From contig NC_090989.1 in the NCBI RefSeq assembly GCF_041146395.1, positions 220,256,843-220,320,842 of the forward strand: 64,000 nt of DNA, in the 5' to 3' direction. The notes under the pieces are model-generated. The model made no database searches. It was not told where the DNA came from and saw only the letters and a program-made list of their open reading frames with translations. The position numbers were made by a program, and so were the translations under genes. Positions within the stretch are counted from its first letter, which is position 1; each line of letters starts with the position of its first letter. The stretch is from Eulemur rufifrons (Eukaryota; Chordata; Mammalia; Primates; Lemuridae). Positions 51,956 through 63,885 of this stretch are shown piece after piece.

Positions 51956-53957
51956 GTTAGTACAATTTGTATTTGCTGCTTTGACTCGGGTTTGTAAAAA
52001 CTACATTCACTTAAAGCATGAAAGGTCAATTTAAGTAAACTTGTGTAAAGAGTCCTTTGCAAATATAAAAATAAAAATAAAAGGCTTGCAAAATGCAGGT
52101 CTGGGTTCAGTGTCCTGATCAAATAGTGAACTCTAAATCACATCAGACAGTCTTTCATAAATTTATTTCTTAAATGATTTGCAAGTGAAAGGAATTCTCT
52201 TTTGTGTGAATGGTTCTTGTTCCAAGAATCAGCGGACTTTACTAAGCAGTTCTATTAACTTTAGTATAATCGGCATGAATGATAAGAGAAGCAGATACTC
52301 ATTAGAAAAACTTACTGGAAAGAGCCAGACAAGTGGCAATTACAGAAAACAAAAAAGGAGAAACAGAGCATACTGAAATAGCATCACTTTTCCATATGCT
52401 TAATAAAATGAGTGTTTACACAGGAGGACTCAAGTCTGATAATTAGATGAGAAAGCTTCTATTTCAAAAAACTTCAAATGGATGTACATTATTTTGCATA
52501 TTTGGGGAAAGAAAGCATTCTTATTTATTTCTTCAGCCAAGTTTGTTGCCACTGGGGCAGATGTGTAATTGTTAACTGATAAATATTTAGAGAAATGAGA
52601 GCAGGAGCCAGGTCCAGACTTCACAATCTGCAGCTCGGGAGGAGGAGGACGTGGATTCTGCTTGAGTCATTCTGAGACTATCTCTGAACCTTGCCTGTTT
52701 CCTACTGTTCCCCTCTAAATGCCTGCTTCCCTGGCAGAGGCTAGAACTCTGAAACAGACAAAATAAACAAGCAAAACACAGTCTAACCAATCTGATCACT
52801 TAAAATGATCTTTATGGTGTGATTTAGAAAGTAAAATAAGAAATGAACTACTGCAACTCAGGGGGAGAGCCATTTTGCTTTCTGAATTAATCAATGAAAA
52901 ACAAAGAGCCTTATAATTTAATGACAAAACAAAAAGTTCCTGATCTTTTACATTTATTTCCTTATATCTAACTATGAATGGTTTTGCAGTCCTAAGTCTG
53001 TTGCATTTTCATTTTCATGTGCACAACCTATGAGGAAGTTGTTCAGCTCACTGGCTCTTTTCCTTAGAAAAGTGTCAGCAGAGATCAGATTGTGCCTTTA
53101 ATACGGTTGACCAGCAGCTATGAAGTGTATTGAGGTATTATTTCCACAAGGTTTTATTAAAGGGGAAAATGTTTTCCATTTAATTTCATTACAAATGGGA
53201 ACATAAAAAATGTGGTGAACCCATACCCTCAAACAATTTGCATTTGGCAAATGTATGTCCAAAAGATCCCAAGACTCCAGTCTCTCTCACTTCCGTATTC
53301 CAAGTTTGTCATTCACGAGAAATTTCAATTCAAAGTGGGTACATTTGAAAATACATTTCTTGAAGCTCAAAATTGCTGGCAATGCTTAGAATATCCCATT
53401 ACTATTATTAAAAGGAATGTATTTTTATGACACTACCTGGGAAGATATTTGGGGAATCTGGATGTCCCTCTCCCCCAACCCCAGTTTGCAAGTCTTCCTT
53501 GTATTTTAAGGAAGCTCTAATGTGAAATAATCTTTCTGAATTAAGCTTCACTTAGTAGTTATTAATTAAGCATGTAAGTAACAGTACTAGACAAATGAGA
53601 TGGTCCTTAAAATCTAACATACAAGCAAAGATCCAGTGGTCCCTTAACACAGAGATGATTTTAAGATTGAATCCTCCTTTTCTCCTCGAAGTCCTTGCAC
53701 AAGATCACCCTCTAGGGAAAGTGACTGACCTGAGTGTACAGAAGAAGGCAAGATTCAAAGAGCAGTCATTTGCTCTGTTTAAGAACTTCTAATGCAAGTC
53801 AGTAAATTTTGATTTCTCATGCATCTTCTACATACACCGGTTCTGCTCAGATAGCATTTTTTGTTTGATTTATTGGTTACAACATTTTCACACTTGGTAG
53901 GACACCAGTTATGTATGTAATTAAATCTAAATGGGTGAGCTTTTTCAAATACCTTTG

Positions 53958-53992
<35 letters not shown>

Positions 53993-54575
53993 ACTGGAGA
54001 ATTGTATTGGATTTTCACTTGTAAGAGGAGTGAATTAGAAAAATGATGGTTATTAAGTACATTTCCTGGTTGCAAACCACGGAAGCAAGAATTTTATAGT
54101 GTCTGAGAAATTACCTTCTGTGACCAGCCCCTAAACTCCTGTATTCTTTCTTTCTTCCTAAAATTGTTCTCTATTATTGCTAGCAGTCTGTCTATCGGTC
54201 ACTGGGGCAAAGCAAAGGGAAGATACCACCAGGGTTGAGTAACAAAAAATTATTGCAACTGTAGTAGAAAAACTACATACTCTTGAGCCTGAGGCTGCCT
54301 TTCACTCAAACAAAAGAATTCATTGACGCGTATCTTCCTATGACTTATTTTCTAGTATAGTCTGATTATTTCTTTGTTGGAGTAGATTAAAGAGAGATCA
54401 GAGTTTAAGAGATACTTTCTAAAATGATACAAAAGCTTTTGGAATTTAAAACCTCAAACATTGTTATAAATTCACATGAACTCGGTTCCCAACCCTACCC
54501 TCCTATTCTCCTTTCCAATTCTAAGTGAATCCCATGTCTGCCAACCCATCCATTTTACGGAGCCTTTAAATGAAG
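51956..54575 (+). other. ALDH1A1: ALDH1A1 intron 1, proximal part
   Basis: The intron begins with GTTAGT at 51956. The stretch is mostly AT-rich single-copy DNA with no repeat family I can name, apart from a TG dinucleotide tract at 53959-53989. Short open frames here (for example 53595-53792) have no recognisable motif. Intron 1 continues past the end of the window, since no exon 2 or splice acceptor followed by ALDH1A1 codons was seen. Confidence 0.75.
53959..53989 (+). repeat. (TG)n microsatellite in ALDH1A1 intron 1
   Basis: An uninterrupted TG run of about 15 units, 2.0 kb downstream of the exon 1 splice donor. Confidence 0.98.
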
Positions 54576-54579
54576 AGCT

Positions 54580-54768
54580 GCTTTAAAGTTATGTGATTCT
54601 TGGGCCAACTGCAACCTCTCTGTGCCTCGGTTTCCTTGTGTATACAATGGGGATTACAAAGGCACCTATTTCCTGTGGTAGATGAAAGTATTACATGAAT
54701 TTAATGCATATAAAGCACTTGAAATAGTGCCTGGCACAAGGGAAGTGATTGATTAATGTTAGTGATCC
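54580..54768 (+). mobile_element. MIR
   Basis: 'aagttatgtgattcttgggc', 'caacctctctgtgcctcggt', 'ttccttgtgtatacaatggg', 'aagcacttgaaatagtgcct' and 'ggcacaag' follow the MIR consensus. Confidence 0.85.
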
Positions 54769-55260
54769 TAGTCCTATTTATTTTTCTGAATACTTTCCAG
54801 TTTTTCCAGATTTTTTTCTTTTACCCAACCTTTCCTAGACCTGTTTCCCACAAGTGTTGCTCTCATCTCATTTTCTTCTCTTGGTTTTGCTGTCACTCTG
54901 TCTTGCACAGTCATGTCCCACCTGGCAAAGGTTGCACTGGAGCAAGTTCTGAGGGTTTATCCCGGATTTCAGGGATCAAGAGTTTTCTCTTACAGGATTT
55001 GGTAACTTTGTTTTCCATGTTCCCTTCACAATGCTGTGGCTTAGTCTTAAAAAAAAAAAAAAAAAGAAAAGACATAGGAAATTCAAGAAGACAAACTTTC
55101 TCAGACAGGATTTAAACCCCAAAATGTTTAACTTAATTATTAAACTCATTAAACAATTGTTTGCTCACTCTATAAAAGATCTTCATCAGCTGATGACATT
55201 CTATACACACAAACACACACAGAGGAAATAATCATACCTAAAATTCATTGTGTTTGCTCT
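54769..55260. other. Intron DNA with an A-run, nothing recognised
   Basis: An A-rich run lies at 55048-55069. No repeat or exon was recognised; open frames here are short and cross low-complexity sequence. Confidence 0.4.
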
Positions 55261-55261
55261 T

Positions 55262-55445
55262 CCAGTGTAAGTTCTTTACGATGACTTTATTCAATCCTCA
55301 CAATAACCCTGTGAGGAGTCACTGTTCCTTTTTTACAGACGAGGGAACTCAGGAACAAAGTGGCTAATGACTTACCTAAAGTTATACAGCTAGTAAGTGA
55401 CAAAGCTTGACTGTTGGCAGTCTGAGCCATCACACTAACAAGTGA
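55262..55445 (-). mobile_element. MIR
   Basis: 'ttcaatcctcacaataaccc', 'tgtgaggagtcactgttcct', 'cagacgagggaactcaggaa', 'taaagttatacagctagtaa' and 'gtgac' match the reversed MIR core. Confidence 0.85.
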
Positions 55446-55844
55446 CTTGTCTAAGGTCAATGCCACTACTTTGGGACATCTAGTTGCTGGAATCCTGGCT
55501 TGTCCTCCTTTCTTCCGACTTTCATGTGGCCATTCCTGACTACCGGAGAGGCTTTCCCGTGGGCTGCTCCAGCTGCTCAGCTGTTCCTAGGCCAACAGGA
55601 GACAGTTTGCAGCCAATTTAGAAAAAGAGAACAATAGGGAAGATTGGAAGGAAACAGGTTTTCTGTGTTGATTGAAAATGTGGGGTTCGGGGTGGGAGAG
55701 GCTGTGAGGCAGAGAAGACTTAGACACAGGTATGAAATTTCTATGGGAACTACTTTTCTTCAACTCCAGTGGAGTAACTTTTGGTCAGAGTAGGAGATTG
55801 CTTTCCTGGATTTCTGGTTTGTTTAACCCACAAGGGTTAAACAT
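55446..55844. other. No recognised feature
   Basis: Single-copy intronic DNA. Confidence 0.4.
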
Positions 55845-55845
55845 A

Positions 55846-55965
55846 TATTTTTTTAATTTTTAATTATTATGGGTACATAATAGTTGTATATCTTTATAGG
55901 GCACATGTGAAGTTTTGACATAGGCATACAATGTGAATTAATCAAATCAGGGTAATTGGGGTATT
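55846..55965 (-). mobile_element. L1 3' end fragment
   Basis: 'tttaattattatgggtacat', 'aatagttgtatatctttata', 'gggcacatgtgaagttttga', 'catacaatgtgaatta' and 'atcaaatcagggtaattggg' are a reversed L1 3' end, the same class as 11430-11640. Confidence 0.75.
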
Positions 55966-56174
55966 GAAGGTACATTTTTTCATAGAAAAAGTTATGAATC
56001 ATTGAATACTAGATGCTGGGTACAATTTGAAGTGGTTTTCTTTTTTTTTCACCATTATCCCTTTTTAAATTCTTACAACAAACCATTTCAGGCCACATGC
56101 ATTTTCAAATACCCCACCCCACCCCACTGTTCACTCATTTCTCCCTTTTTCTTTCACTTTCTCTCATTTTCCCC

Positions 56175-56720
56175 TTCCCTTTATTAAATCATTGAATGAC
56201 TGCTCTGTGCTAGGTCTTGTGATACAAGAAGGGCGATATGATTCTTGTCTCATGGAGCTTATATCCCTGGAAGGTGTGTGCGGTACCGTGGGGCAGAAAA
56301 CAAGCAAGCGAGAGAGCACTTTCATCAGATAGCAGGATAAATGCTTACAGGAAGAAAACTGAAAGCTGAGAGAATACGAGGGAAGAGCTTACTTTTGATG
56401 AGGTTATTAGGATGGGGCCCTTTAAGGAAGGGACATTAAAGGTAAGTCTGAGGGATGCAGAGAATGAGGTGGCCGGGCAGAGCAGGGAAGAACGAAGATC
56501 TAGAGGTGCAAAGATCTAGAGGTGCGAAGATCTAGAGGTGCAAAACCTTGTGGACAAGAGCTTATTATGTTCAAAGAAATGTCCAAAGACTAATCTGGCT
56601 GGAGTAAAGTGAGTTGGGAGAGAAAGCATGAGATGAGACTAGAATACAGGCTGGGGCCAGATCGGCTGCCGGATTTTATTTGAGGGAAAGCACTGAGGAG
56701 TGCTTAAAACAGGACCCGAC
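56175..56720 (-). mobile_element. L2 LINE fragment
   Basis: 'tgaatgactgctctgtgcta', 'ggtcttgtgatacaagaagg', 'tgtctcatggagcttatatc', 'ggacattaaaggtaagtctg', 'aaaaccttgtggacaaga', 'aatctggctggagtaaagtg' and 'aagcatgagatgaga' follow reversed L2 for over 500 bases. A 16-base tandem triplication lies within it. Confidence 0.8.
56494..56541 (+). repeat. 16-bp unit, three tandem copies
   Basis: The unit gaagatctagaggtgc occurs at 56494-56509, 56510-56525 (first base a) and 56526-56541, almost without mutation although the host L2 is old. Confidence 0.97.
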
Positions 56721-56871
56721 TTAGGTTCAAGCAAAGCTGACTGTGCTGCAGCACGGCTTTCACTTGGGAAGTCTTTTAACTCCCTTCTGACTGAGGCAGT
56801 ATTTTGTTTGCTTTGGGCTTGGAAGCAGTTAAACAAATAGCTGAATGATTTGAAGGTGCAATGGTTTCACT

Positions 56872-57060
56872 AGATAAACCTGGCTTCAATTTCAGCTTTC
56901 GTATATATTTAACGATGTTACCTTGACCACGCTTCTAATCTCCTTGAGCTTCAGTTCCTCCACCCGTGAACTGGGAACAATAATGATCACCTTGGAAAGT
57001 GGCTGTGAGAATTAAGTGAGGTAATGGTGGTAAGTGCTGGGCACTTATTAACTACTCGGT
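56872..57060 (+). mobile_element. MIR
   Basis: 'aacctggcttcaatttcagc', 'ttgagcttcagttcctccac', 'ccgtgaactgggaacaataa', 'ggctgtgagaattaagtgag' and 'aagtgctgggcactt' follow MIR in order. Confidence 0.8.
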
Positions 57061-57177
57061 CCCTTTTCTCTTTAACTTTCCTTCCCAAGATGACTCAGGA
57101 TTCTAAGATTATTCAGTTCCCAATGTAAATGGCATTTATATTTGTATCACTTATCATAGTTAAAAACTAATTTCATA

Positions 57178-57340
57178 TATTTTTCTCACTTGAGGCTCAT
57201 AACTACTGGAAAGGAGCTAGAAAAGATGTTGCCAGAGTCCCATTTTAAAGCTGAGGATCCTGAGTTCAGAGACCGTAATTGACTTGTTCAACGTCACATA
57301 GCTCTTAAGGTGCAAAAACAACTAGATTCTGCATTTTTTC
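57178..57340 (-). mobile_element. MIR
   Basis: 'cccattttaaagctgaggat', 'cctgagttcagagaccgtaa', 'ttgacttgttcaacgtcaca' and 'tagctcttaag' are the reversed MIR core. Confidence 0.75.
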
Positions 57341-60300
57341 ATTTCAGATCTGATATTTTTCCTCTAAAGACTAAAAACAGTGGTACTCAAATCTCACTCA
57401 AGAAAATGTAATCAATAAAAAACTTAAATAACACATATGCTAAGAAAAGACGGTACTGTCCCCGTTTCCTAGTTGTCTCTAACAACTGTCTTCACACCCA
57501 TTACTGCATTGGTATCATTCATTCCTTACTCCTGTTGAGAGAATAGACCTGGGCTGAGGTCTGAGCTTCTGCACGGCTATCAGTCAGTCTTTCAGGGTTT
57601 GCTGATGCTACTCAAAGTGTGATCTGTTGATCAGCACCAACATCTAAAGTCTTGGGTCAGCCTCACAACTTTACAAGCAGCGACGACCTTCCAGATATCC
57701 CGGGATCTGCGTTCCTGCTTCTCCTGGACACTTGCTCACACCCAGCCAGGCCAGAACCATTTACCTTCCCCTTCAGAAAGTGCCAGAGCCCAGCAGGAAC
57801 CAGATCATGGCCATAAGCCAGTACAGTAACAGAACCAACCATTGTGTTTTACTCCTGGGAGATAATCATTAATTCAGAACGCAACATCTTAGCTCATCTC
57901 TGAGGACTGCTGTCTTGGCAAATTGTTTTGTCTCTGGCACCTGTCTAAGAAAAATCTAATCAATAAACATTTAAAGTAAGGCATACATGTCCTAAGAGAA
58001 GGTATTATCCCCATTTAATAAGGATTCCCACTACTACAAGTTTTCAAGTGATTTTTTTAAACTTGGACTTTACCTATTGAATTTGTCACTATGTACTTGC
58101 TAGAATAAAAGAGCTGGATAAGAAACACCCTTAAGTATGAAAAAGAGCTTATCTGAAGAGCAACCTAAAGTTAAGGTATCACCTCTGAAATGGCATGGAG
58201 ATTCCACAGGATAGTACAATACGCATGAGCATGAAAGAAACCTCATGGAAATACAGGTGTTGATCAAATGGAGATATAGTTATCTCAAGACAACAGTTAT
58301 CTGGTTTGGGATGGTGGTGGCGGGTTGGGTTAGGTTATCAGGATGCTATTATAATTATGGCCAGGGGATAGGTTACACATTTACCAAACGTAAGTGGCAA
58401 CGTAGAGCCATGCTCAAAAGAATTTGGGAAAGTATTGCTTCATAATTAAACAATTAAAATCTAATAAACCAGAAAAGTAAATATTTGAATAAACCTGGTT
58501 TTCATGACACTGATATGTTTTGAGTGTGTTTATGTGTGTGTATGGATGTATGTATTCACAAGCTTAGAAGCATTACTTTCAAAGGATGTAAAGTGTTGCT
58601 AATACTTGGTTTTCTAGTATTATGATATTGCTAGTTGGTTTATTACAATGTTGGAATTGCTAATAGAAATTTGTTCACTGTGAATTTGCACAAATATCAC
58701 ATCTCTCAAAATTTTGCCTAAACTGCTCCCTCCCCTGGTCCAATTATGTATTTCCACTGCTCTCCTAATACTTTTTTAGAAGTCAAAGGATTATAAATAA
58801 CAAACTCAATTATGCTCTATGTCTGGCACTTTCTTTAGAAGGAAGAGGACTTACATGCAAGTAATTGCATTATTGGGTCTTGCAACTGTTAAATACATGC
58901 AGCACTATCTAGTATCTTTGATACAGGGTATGTATGATATACAGAAGTTGTTGACAAGTATTTTTGTCATCTGTAGGTCATAGTACCAGTGTGGTTCAAG
59001 ATAAATGCTGTGGCATCTTTTTTTTTTTTTTTTTTCCCTCTTACCGAATTGGAAAAGGTCAAAGGGGTTTTTCAAACAAGAAAAAAGAGCATATACTCAT
59101 GTTACTATCTCAGACCCTAATATAAAACAGAAATGAAAGGAAAATTTTATTTCTCCTCTTTTTGTTTTGGTCAATCTCTCGTTTTGTTTTCATTCCTTTG
59201 ACTGCAGTTAAAAAATTTTCCTCCCATCTGTTATTTCCTCCTTCATTTCCTTCTACATTTTTCAACTTTGAGTCTCAACATTTTGCTTTGCTGCCTCAGG
59301 GTTTGAGTTGAAGATGATTGCTAGAGATCCAGCCTTTATTCTTTTAAATGTTTAACACCCACCTGACTTTTGTTCAGTCTCCGTCCATAGTTATTCATCC
59401 CCCGTCTTGTTCTTTCTCCCCCTCATTCTCCACTGCCTTTGGAACTTTTTTTAGGTTCCTAAGGCTGAGAAAAGGTTCACACAACACACATCACTCTCTG
59501 CACATTGACACTACGCATCGCTCCCCATGCTGTGACTCAGGCTTTCAGATTTGGAAATCTCAGGTTTGGAGGGAGTCAGGGGCTCTCCCCTTTAGCCAAC
59601 AGGCTTCACAATTTCATATCAACAGATAAGGCTATTAGGTCTTTACTTTGCATGTGAGTCAAATCCAACTTTATCCAAACCAGATATATTTTGAGGAAAG
59701 TGCTTACTTATTTAGAATTGTAGCATTATACCAAGTGCCTTAAGACATAATAGCTTTTACTCTGGAAAGGCAATTTTTTTTTTTTTCAAAATTATGGCTT
59801 ATTCTTGGAAACAAAACTGCATCCAGGAAACAGTCACTTATTTGTCAAAGGTAATATGATGCATCTCTTAAAACCTGACATATCTAAAATTGAAAGAGTA
59901 AAGATCAATTTTTAAGTTGCCTCAACATTCCCATTGATTCCCCATATAAAAAACACTTGAAGTCCAAGAGTATGCATAGGCATCTATAATTTCCAATCAG
60001 TAGTGGGAACCTAAATTTGATATCTACTGTACATATATGTTATTCAAAAGTATCCTGAGTCCAAAATTCATAATTAGAATATAGTTAATATAACGGTTAA
60101 ATAGGACCCAAGAATATTTTACTTTTATGATATCATTCCTTTTCCTTACACTTGCTAAAGGCACACAACAAATGGAAAATGAGGTTGTTGTCATGTTAGA
60201 ATATTTTAACAGGCCTAAAAGATTTTATAATTATTGCAACAAACATTCATTAGCCTAGACTTTCTCCACATAACCTTTAGATACACCTACAGGAAGGGTG

Positions 60301-60600
60301 AGTATACAAAAACATTTGGTAGCATAGCTAGAAGGCAAATGCCAAACATAAAGCTAATAAAGTTAAGACAGAAAAAACAAGATAATTAAGGTAGTTCTTA
60401 ACAGTAAATTCTCCATAGCTAAAGGGAAGAAAAGTACAACATAATACCTGACCTACCAATCTAGATCATCACAAGATCTATGCTCAGTTCTTTTTTTACG
60501 CTGAAAGGCCTCTGTAGGAGAATGTACACAATTCATAATTTGCAAACTGTACTATTGCATCACTCTACTCTAAAACCTGATGACTCCAAGATTGGATTAT
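57341..60600 (+). other. ALDH1A1: ALDH1A1 intron 1, middle part
   Basis: Mostly single-copy AT-rich intron DNA with T-runs at about 59018-59036 and 59769-59786. No splice acceptor followed by ALDH1A1 exon 2 codons was found. The + frame at 59348-59629 is open for 93 codons but shows no motif. Confidence 0.5.
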
Positions 60601-60609
60601 TAGTCTCTG

Positions 60610-61150
60610 GGCTAATCTCCTGGACTCTGGTTGCTCTACTTCAAGTCAATTTTGGGTACTTTAAAATCAGTATTCATAAAACATCCATTTGATGCAGTCA
60701 TTCCCTGATATCCAGAATAGAATACAAACTTCTCACTCTGGGAATCAAGCTCCACCACCAATGCACTTTATTTTCGTCGTCAGACCTTATCTATAACTTG
60801 TTTTTGCTGAAACTCTCTGTTCTGTTAGGAGCTGATCTCTTTACTGTGTTACAGGACTTCCCAAGGTTGGTGCCTCCTTTGCTCCTTGTTTTTCTTTCCA
60901 CCAATCCAATCCCGTCCTTCAAGGATGCGCTCTTCCAGCCTGCCTCCCTCCATATCATTTATTGACTAAACCACTGCTTTGGCCACTTTACTCCACAACC
61001 TTTAATTCTTTACTGCTGATCTTGGTATAAACACACTCTCCTTCGAGATTATAGAACCCTGGAGAGCAGTGGTCATGGCTAACTCGTCTCACATTTTCCC
61101 ACAGTACCATGCAGAGTGTGTCTCAAGTATTTACTCATTATTTCACAAAC
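60610..61150 (+). mobile_element. Possible L2-like remnant
   Basis: 'tgcctcctttgctccttgtt', 'caaggatgcgctcttccagc' and 'ttatagaaccctggagagca' have the flow of the L2 sense 3' region (clinical-style pyrimidine-rich DNA ending in a catgcagagtgt-type tail), but divergence is high and it could be an unrelated old element. Confidence 0.35.
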
Positions 61151-61995
61151 ACTTTTCTGATGGAACAAAAGTGACTAGCCAGGGTTATGTAAATGTAAGC
61201 ACAAGTTCAAATAAAGGTTGGGTCTACCATGTGCTCTTATATTAAATGTTAAAAAAAATAATACAGAGCAGTTTCTGGTAATTTGGGATCTGCTACAGTT
61301 GATCTGTTCTGTTGCCTGCAGGCTGCCAGATAAACTTGTGTTTTGACTTTAAGTTAATGCTCATTTACAAAACATTCACTGACTTTAATCTGAGGGGGGA
61401 GTTTTATGTACAGTTTAGACATAAGATTTTGATGATGAAACTAGATGGTACATACATATTGTAATGAGTCTTTCACCAAAAGAAATTATGTAGAGTGAAA
61501 TAAACTCTAATGTATTGAGAGTATATTGAGAACTTGAAACCACAAATTATTACAGACCTAAAGATAAGAGACTCAGGCAAGAGCTGGAAAGTTTCAGCAC
61601 AGGCCTAACACGATGTAATCAATTCTGTATGTTGTTTTTATTTTATTTTTTCGTGAAATCATACTGTAGAAGAGTGGAATTCTGGGTATATCACTGACAG
61701 AATGATATTGTGTTCTCTTAATTTAGAGATACAAAGTCTGAGGAGGTAATACAACCTTCACGGCAGACAGAAGGTAGGACTAGCAAGTGGGAGTAAATCT
61801 AATACAAGTTTTGAAAGGCTCACTAAAAAATCTGGGACAAGTACTGTAATGTCTTTAGTTTTTCATTTCGAATTTCATGCACTGAGATATAGCTATCTAA
61901 CATTAACACAAAGCAGAACATAATATGGGATTTAATAGTAGAGCACTAACATGTGTTGGATAACAAAAAAAAAGAGGTTAAATCCAGTTGGAGCA
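61151..61995. other. No recognised feature
   Basis: Single-copy AT-rich intron DNA. Confidence 0.4.
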
Positions 61996-61997
61996 AC

Positions 61998-62560
61998 TGG
62001 TGAAATCTTCATGAGGAGATGACACGTTAAGCTGGAGTTTGAAGGGTAAGTAGAAGAAAATAGTGCAACTCCAGTGTGAAGGACAGCATGAGGAAAGGTG
62101 TGGAGCGAAGAACGGCATGGTGTTTGAGGCAGTAGAATGAATCTGAAATAAAGGGTAAACTGAGGGACTGTAGGACAAAAAGTTGGAATAGCATATTGGG
62201 GCCAATTCACTAACCTCCTTGAGTGCCATGCTGAGGAGTTTGACAGTGGAGAATCACCAGTGTTCTAAGGAGGGGGGAGGGGTGCAGACAAAATCTAAAC
62301 TGGGTTGGCTGAGGAAGATTATGATAACAAGGTGAAAATTAAATCTTAATTAGGCAGAGGTAGGTGGCAGGGAGAACAGGGAAAGGTTTTTTATAATAGT
62401 ATAGAACAAATTGAGACAAAAGGGACTGTGTGTGTGGAGACTTGCATGAGCAAACTTTAGAATTTCAGTTTGGGATGGGAGCAGCATAAAGCTAGAGATG
62501 ACAGGGATCTGAATTTGGGACAGATTGATTAAGGTCTTTCCCAGTCATCCCCTGGGAAGA
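61998..62560 (-). mobile_element. L2 LINE fragment
   Basis: 'gaggagatgacacgttaagc', 'tggagtttgaagggtaagta', 'gggactgtaggacaaaaagt', 'gagtgccatgctgaggagtt' and 'aactgggttggctgaggaag' match reversed L2 3' sequence. Confidence 0.65.
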
Positions 62561-63104
62561 AAAATAATAAGCAGCAAGGGCTAAGGATGGATAAAAGAAA
62601 ATACTCTTTAAGAGTAACTATGGGAGTCTGTAAAATGTGTTTCTGATTGCTAAAGTGCTGGTTCACTCTAAGAGACATTTAAATCAGCACTTAAATCTGA
62701 ATTTATGTTTCTTGCAATTTTGAACTAAGAAGCCAATGTTTTTCTCAAGGGGTAATATGATTAATTTTATGACCTTCATCTGTATTCAATTATCCTGTCA
62801 GAGAAAAGGATTTTCTTGATACTTCCATCTATCTCAGACCCCCATATATGTATCTTTGAACCTCTGGTCTCTCCATCCGAACTGCTTCAGACTCCTTCCC
62901 CCTTCCTTTATGCATGCCCACGTCTGTTTCATGTCCATTCCAGGCTAGACTACAATTCTTTTGAACTCCTCCAAATATATAGGATGCTGCTGCTTTTTTA
63001 TATGGATAATTGTTTTTGTCTGAACAGGCAAACAAGGACGCTTCTCCTCCTCCCCATTTTAGTTTATTTTTTTTAATTTTTGATACTCTTTTATTTTATT
63101 TCTG
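62561..63104. other. No recognised feature
   Basis: Single-copy intron DNA; the 86-codon + frame at 62816-63076 lacks a motif. Confidence 0.4.
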
Positions 63105-63370
63105 TGCAGATGCCACAGAATTGGGCTCTAGGGGTGGAAGGGGAAGCCGGTTTACCTCCATGAAGAGTTCTTCTTTTCTCCTGGGGCTGCAGCCATTGCC
63201 ACCACTGTTGCTTCTGCTGCCACCAGTCTGGGCCCAGGTCTGGGCCCAGCCACCCCCTCAGACCATGCAGTACCCCAGGCTGCCCTGCACCTGCTCTGCC
63301 AGGTATTGGGCCAGCTTCTTAGTGCACATGTTGCCTGTTGTACCATGGGCCCACTGGGTGGTGGGATAAT
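63105..63370. other. GC-rich block of unknown origin, possibly a retrocopy
   Basis: A sharply bounded stretch rich in G and C within AT-rich intron DNA. All three minus frames are open over part of it; one gives a segment NMCTKKLAQYLAEQVQGSLG and ends in a stop followed by aataaaataaaag (complement of 63095-63107) and A-rich DNA, as the 3' end of a processed mRNA copy would. I do not recognise the parent gene. On the + strand a stretch codes for a Leu/Pro-rich sequence (GLQPLPPLLLLLPP), which may be only composition. Confidence 0.4.
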
Positions 63371-63884
63371 TTGATGTTTTTTGGTTCTTCTTTTCACTTT
63401 TCTGTATTTTCTTCAAGAATAGTTAATATTTAAATAGCTAGACAACAAAAATGATTTTTTAATATAAATTATGTTATCAGCCTTTTTACTAAATTTCTGC
63501 CTTTGTGACATTGCATTTGATTATTTATAGAGGATATACCAGAACAGGGTCTGTCATTAGGCTGAGAAAGCACAGTGAGTAGCACTAAAGAAAAACACTA
63601 TTCAATGATATTTGTTAAAGCATGGTAAGGAAGACATTATTCAGGACCATCATGATAGGTATAGGGACCACTGCAATGGGGTCTTGCAGAGGGGGGGGGC
63701 GCAGATTGGGCTCAATTTCAAACACAGAATCTCCTCCCCATTTTATATAGCAAATCACAAGTATCACAGTGTACTCATGTGTAGAATGCTATGGGTCATA
63801 GCCATGGGTAGCCGATGGATTGTAGGTTATTTGATTCAATTGTACTTAAGAGCTGTTTACTGAGGCTAAAGTCACTTGATGGCT
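63371..63884. other. No recognised feature
   Basis: Single-copy intron DNA with a run of nine G near 63691-63699. Confidence 0.4.
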
Positions 63885-63885
63885 G

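Noticed and set aside
63010..63369. Plus-strand frame of 119 codons with a Leu-rich segment resembling a signal peptide
   Set aside because: The Leu/Pro run follows from CTG/CCA-rich composition; there is no downstream mature domain, and the frame crosses AT-rich filler.
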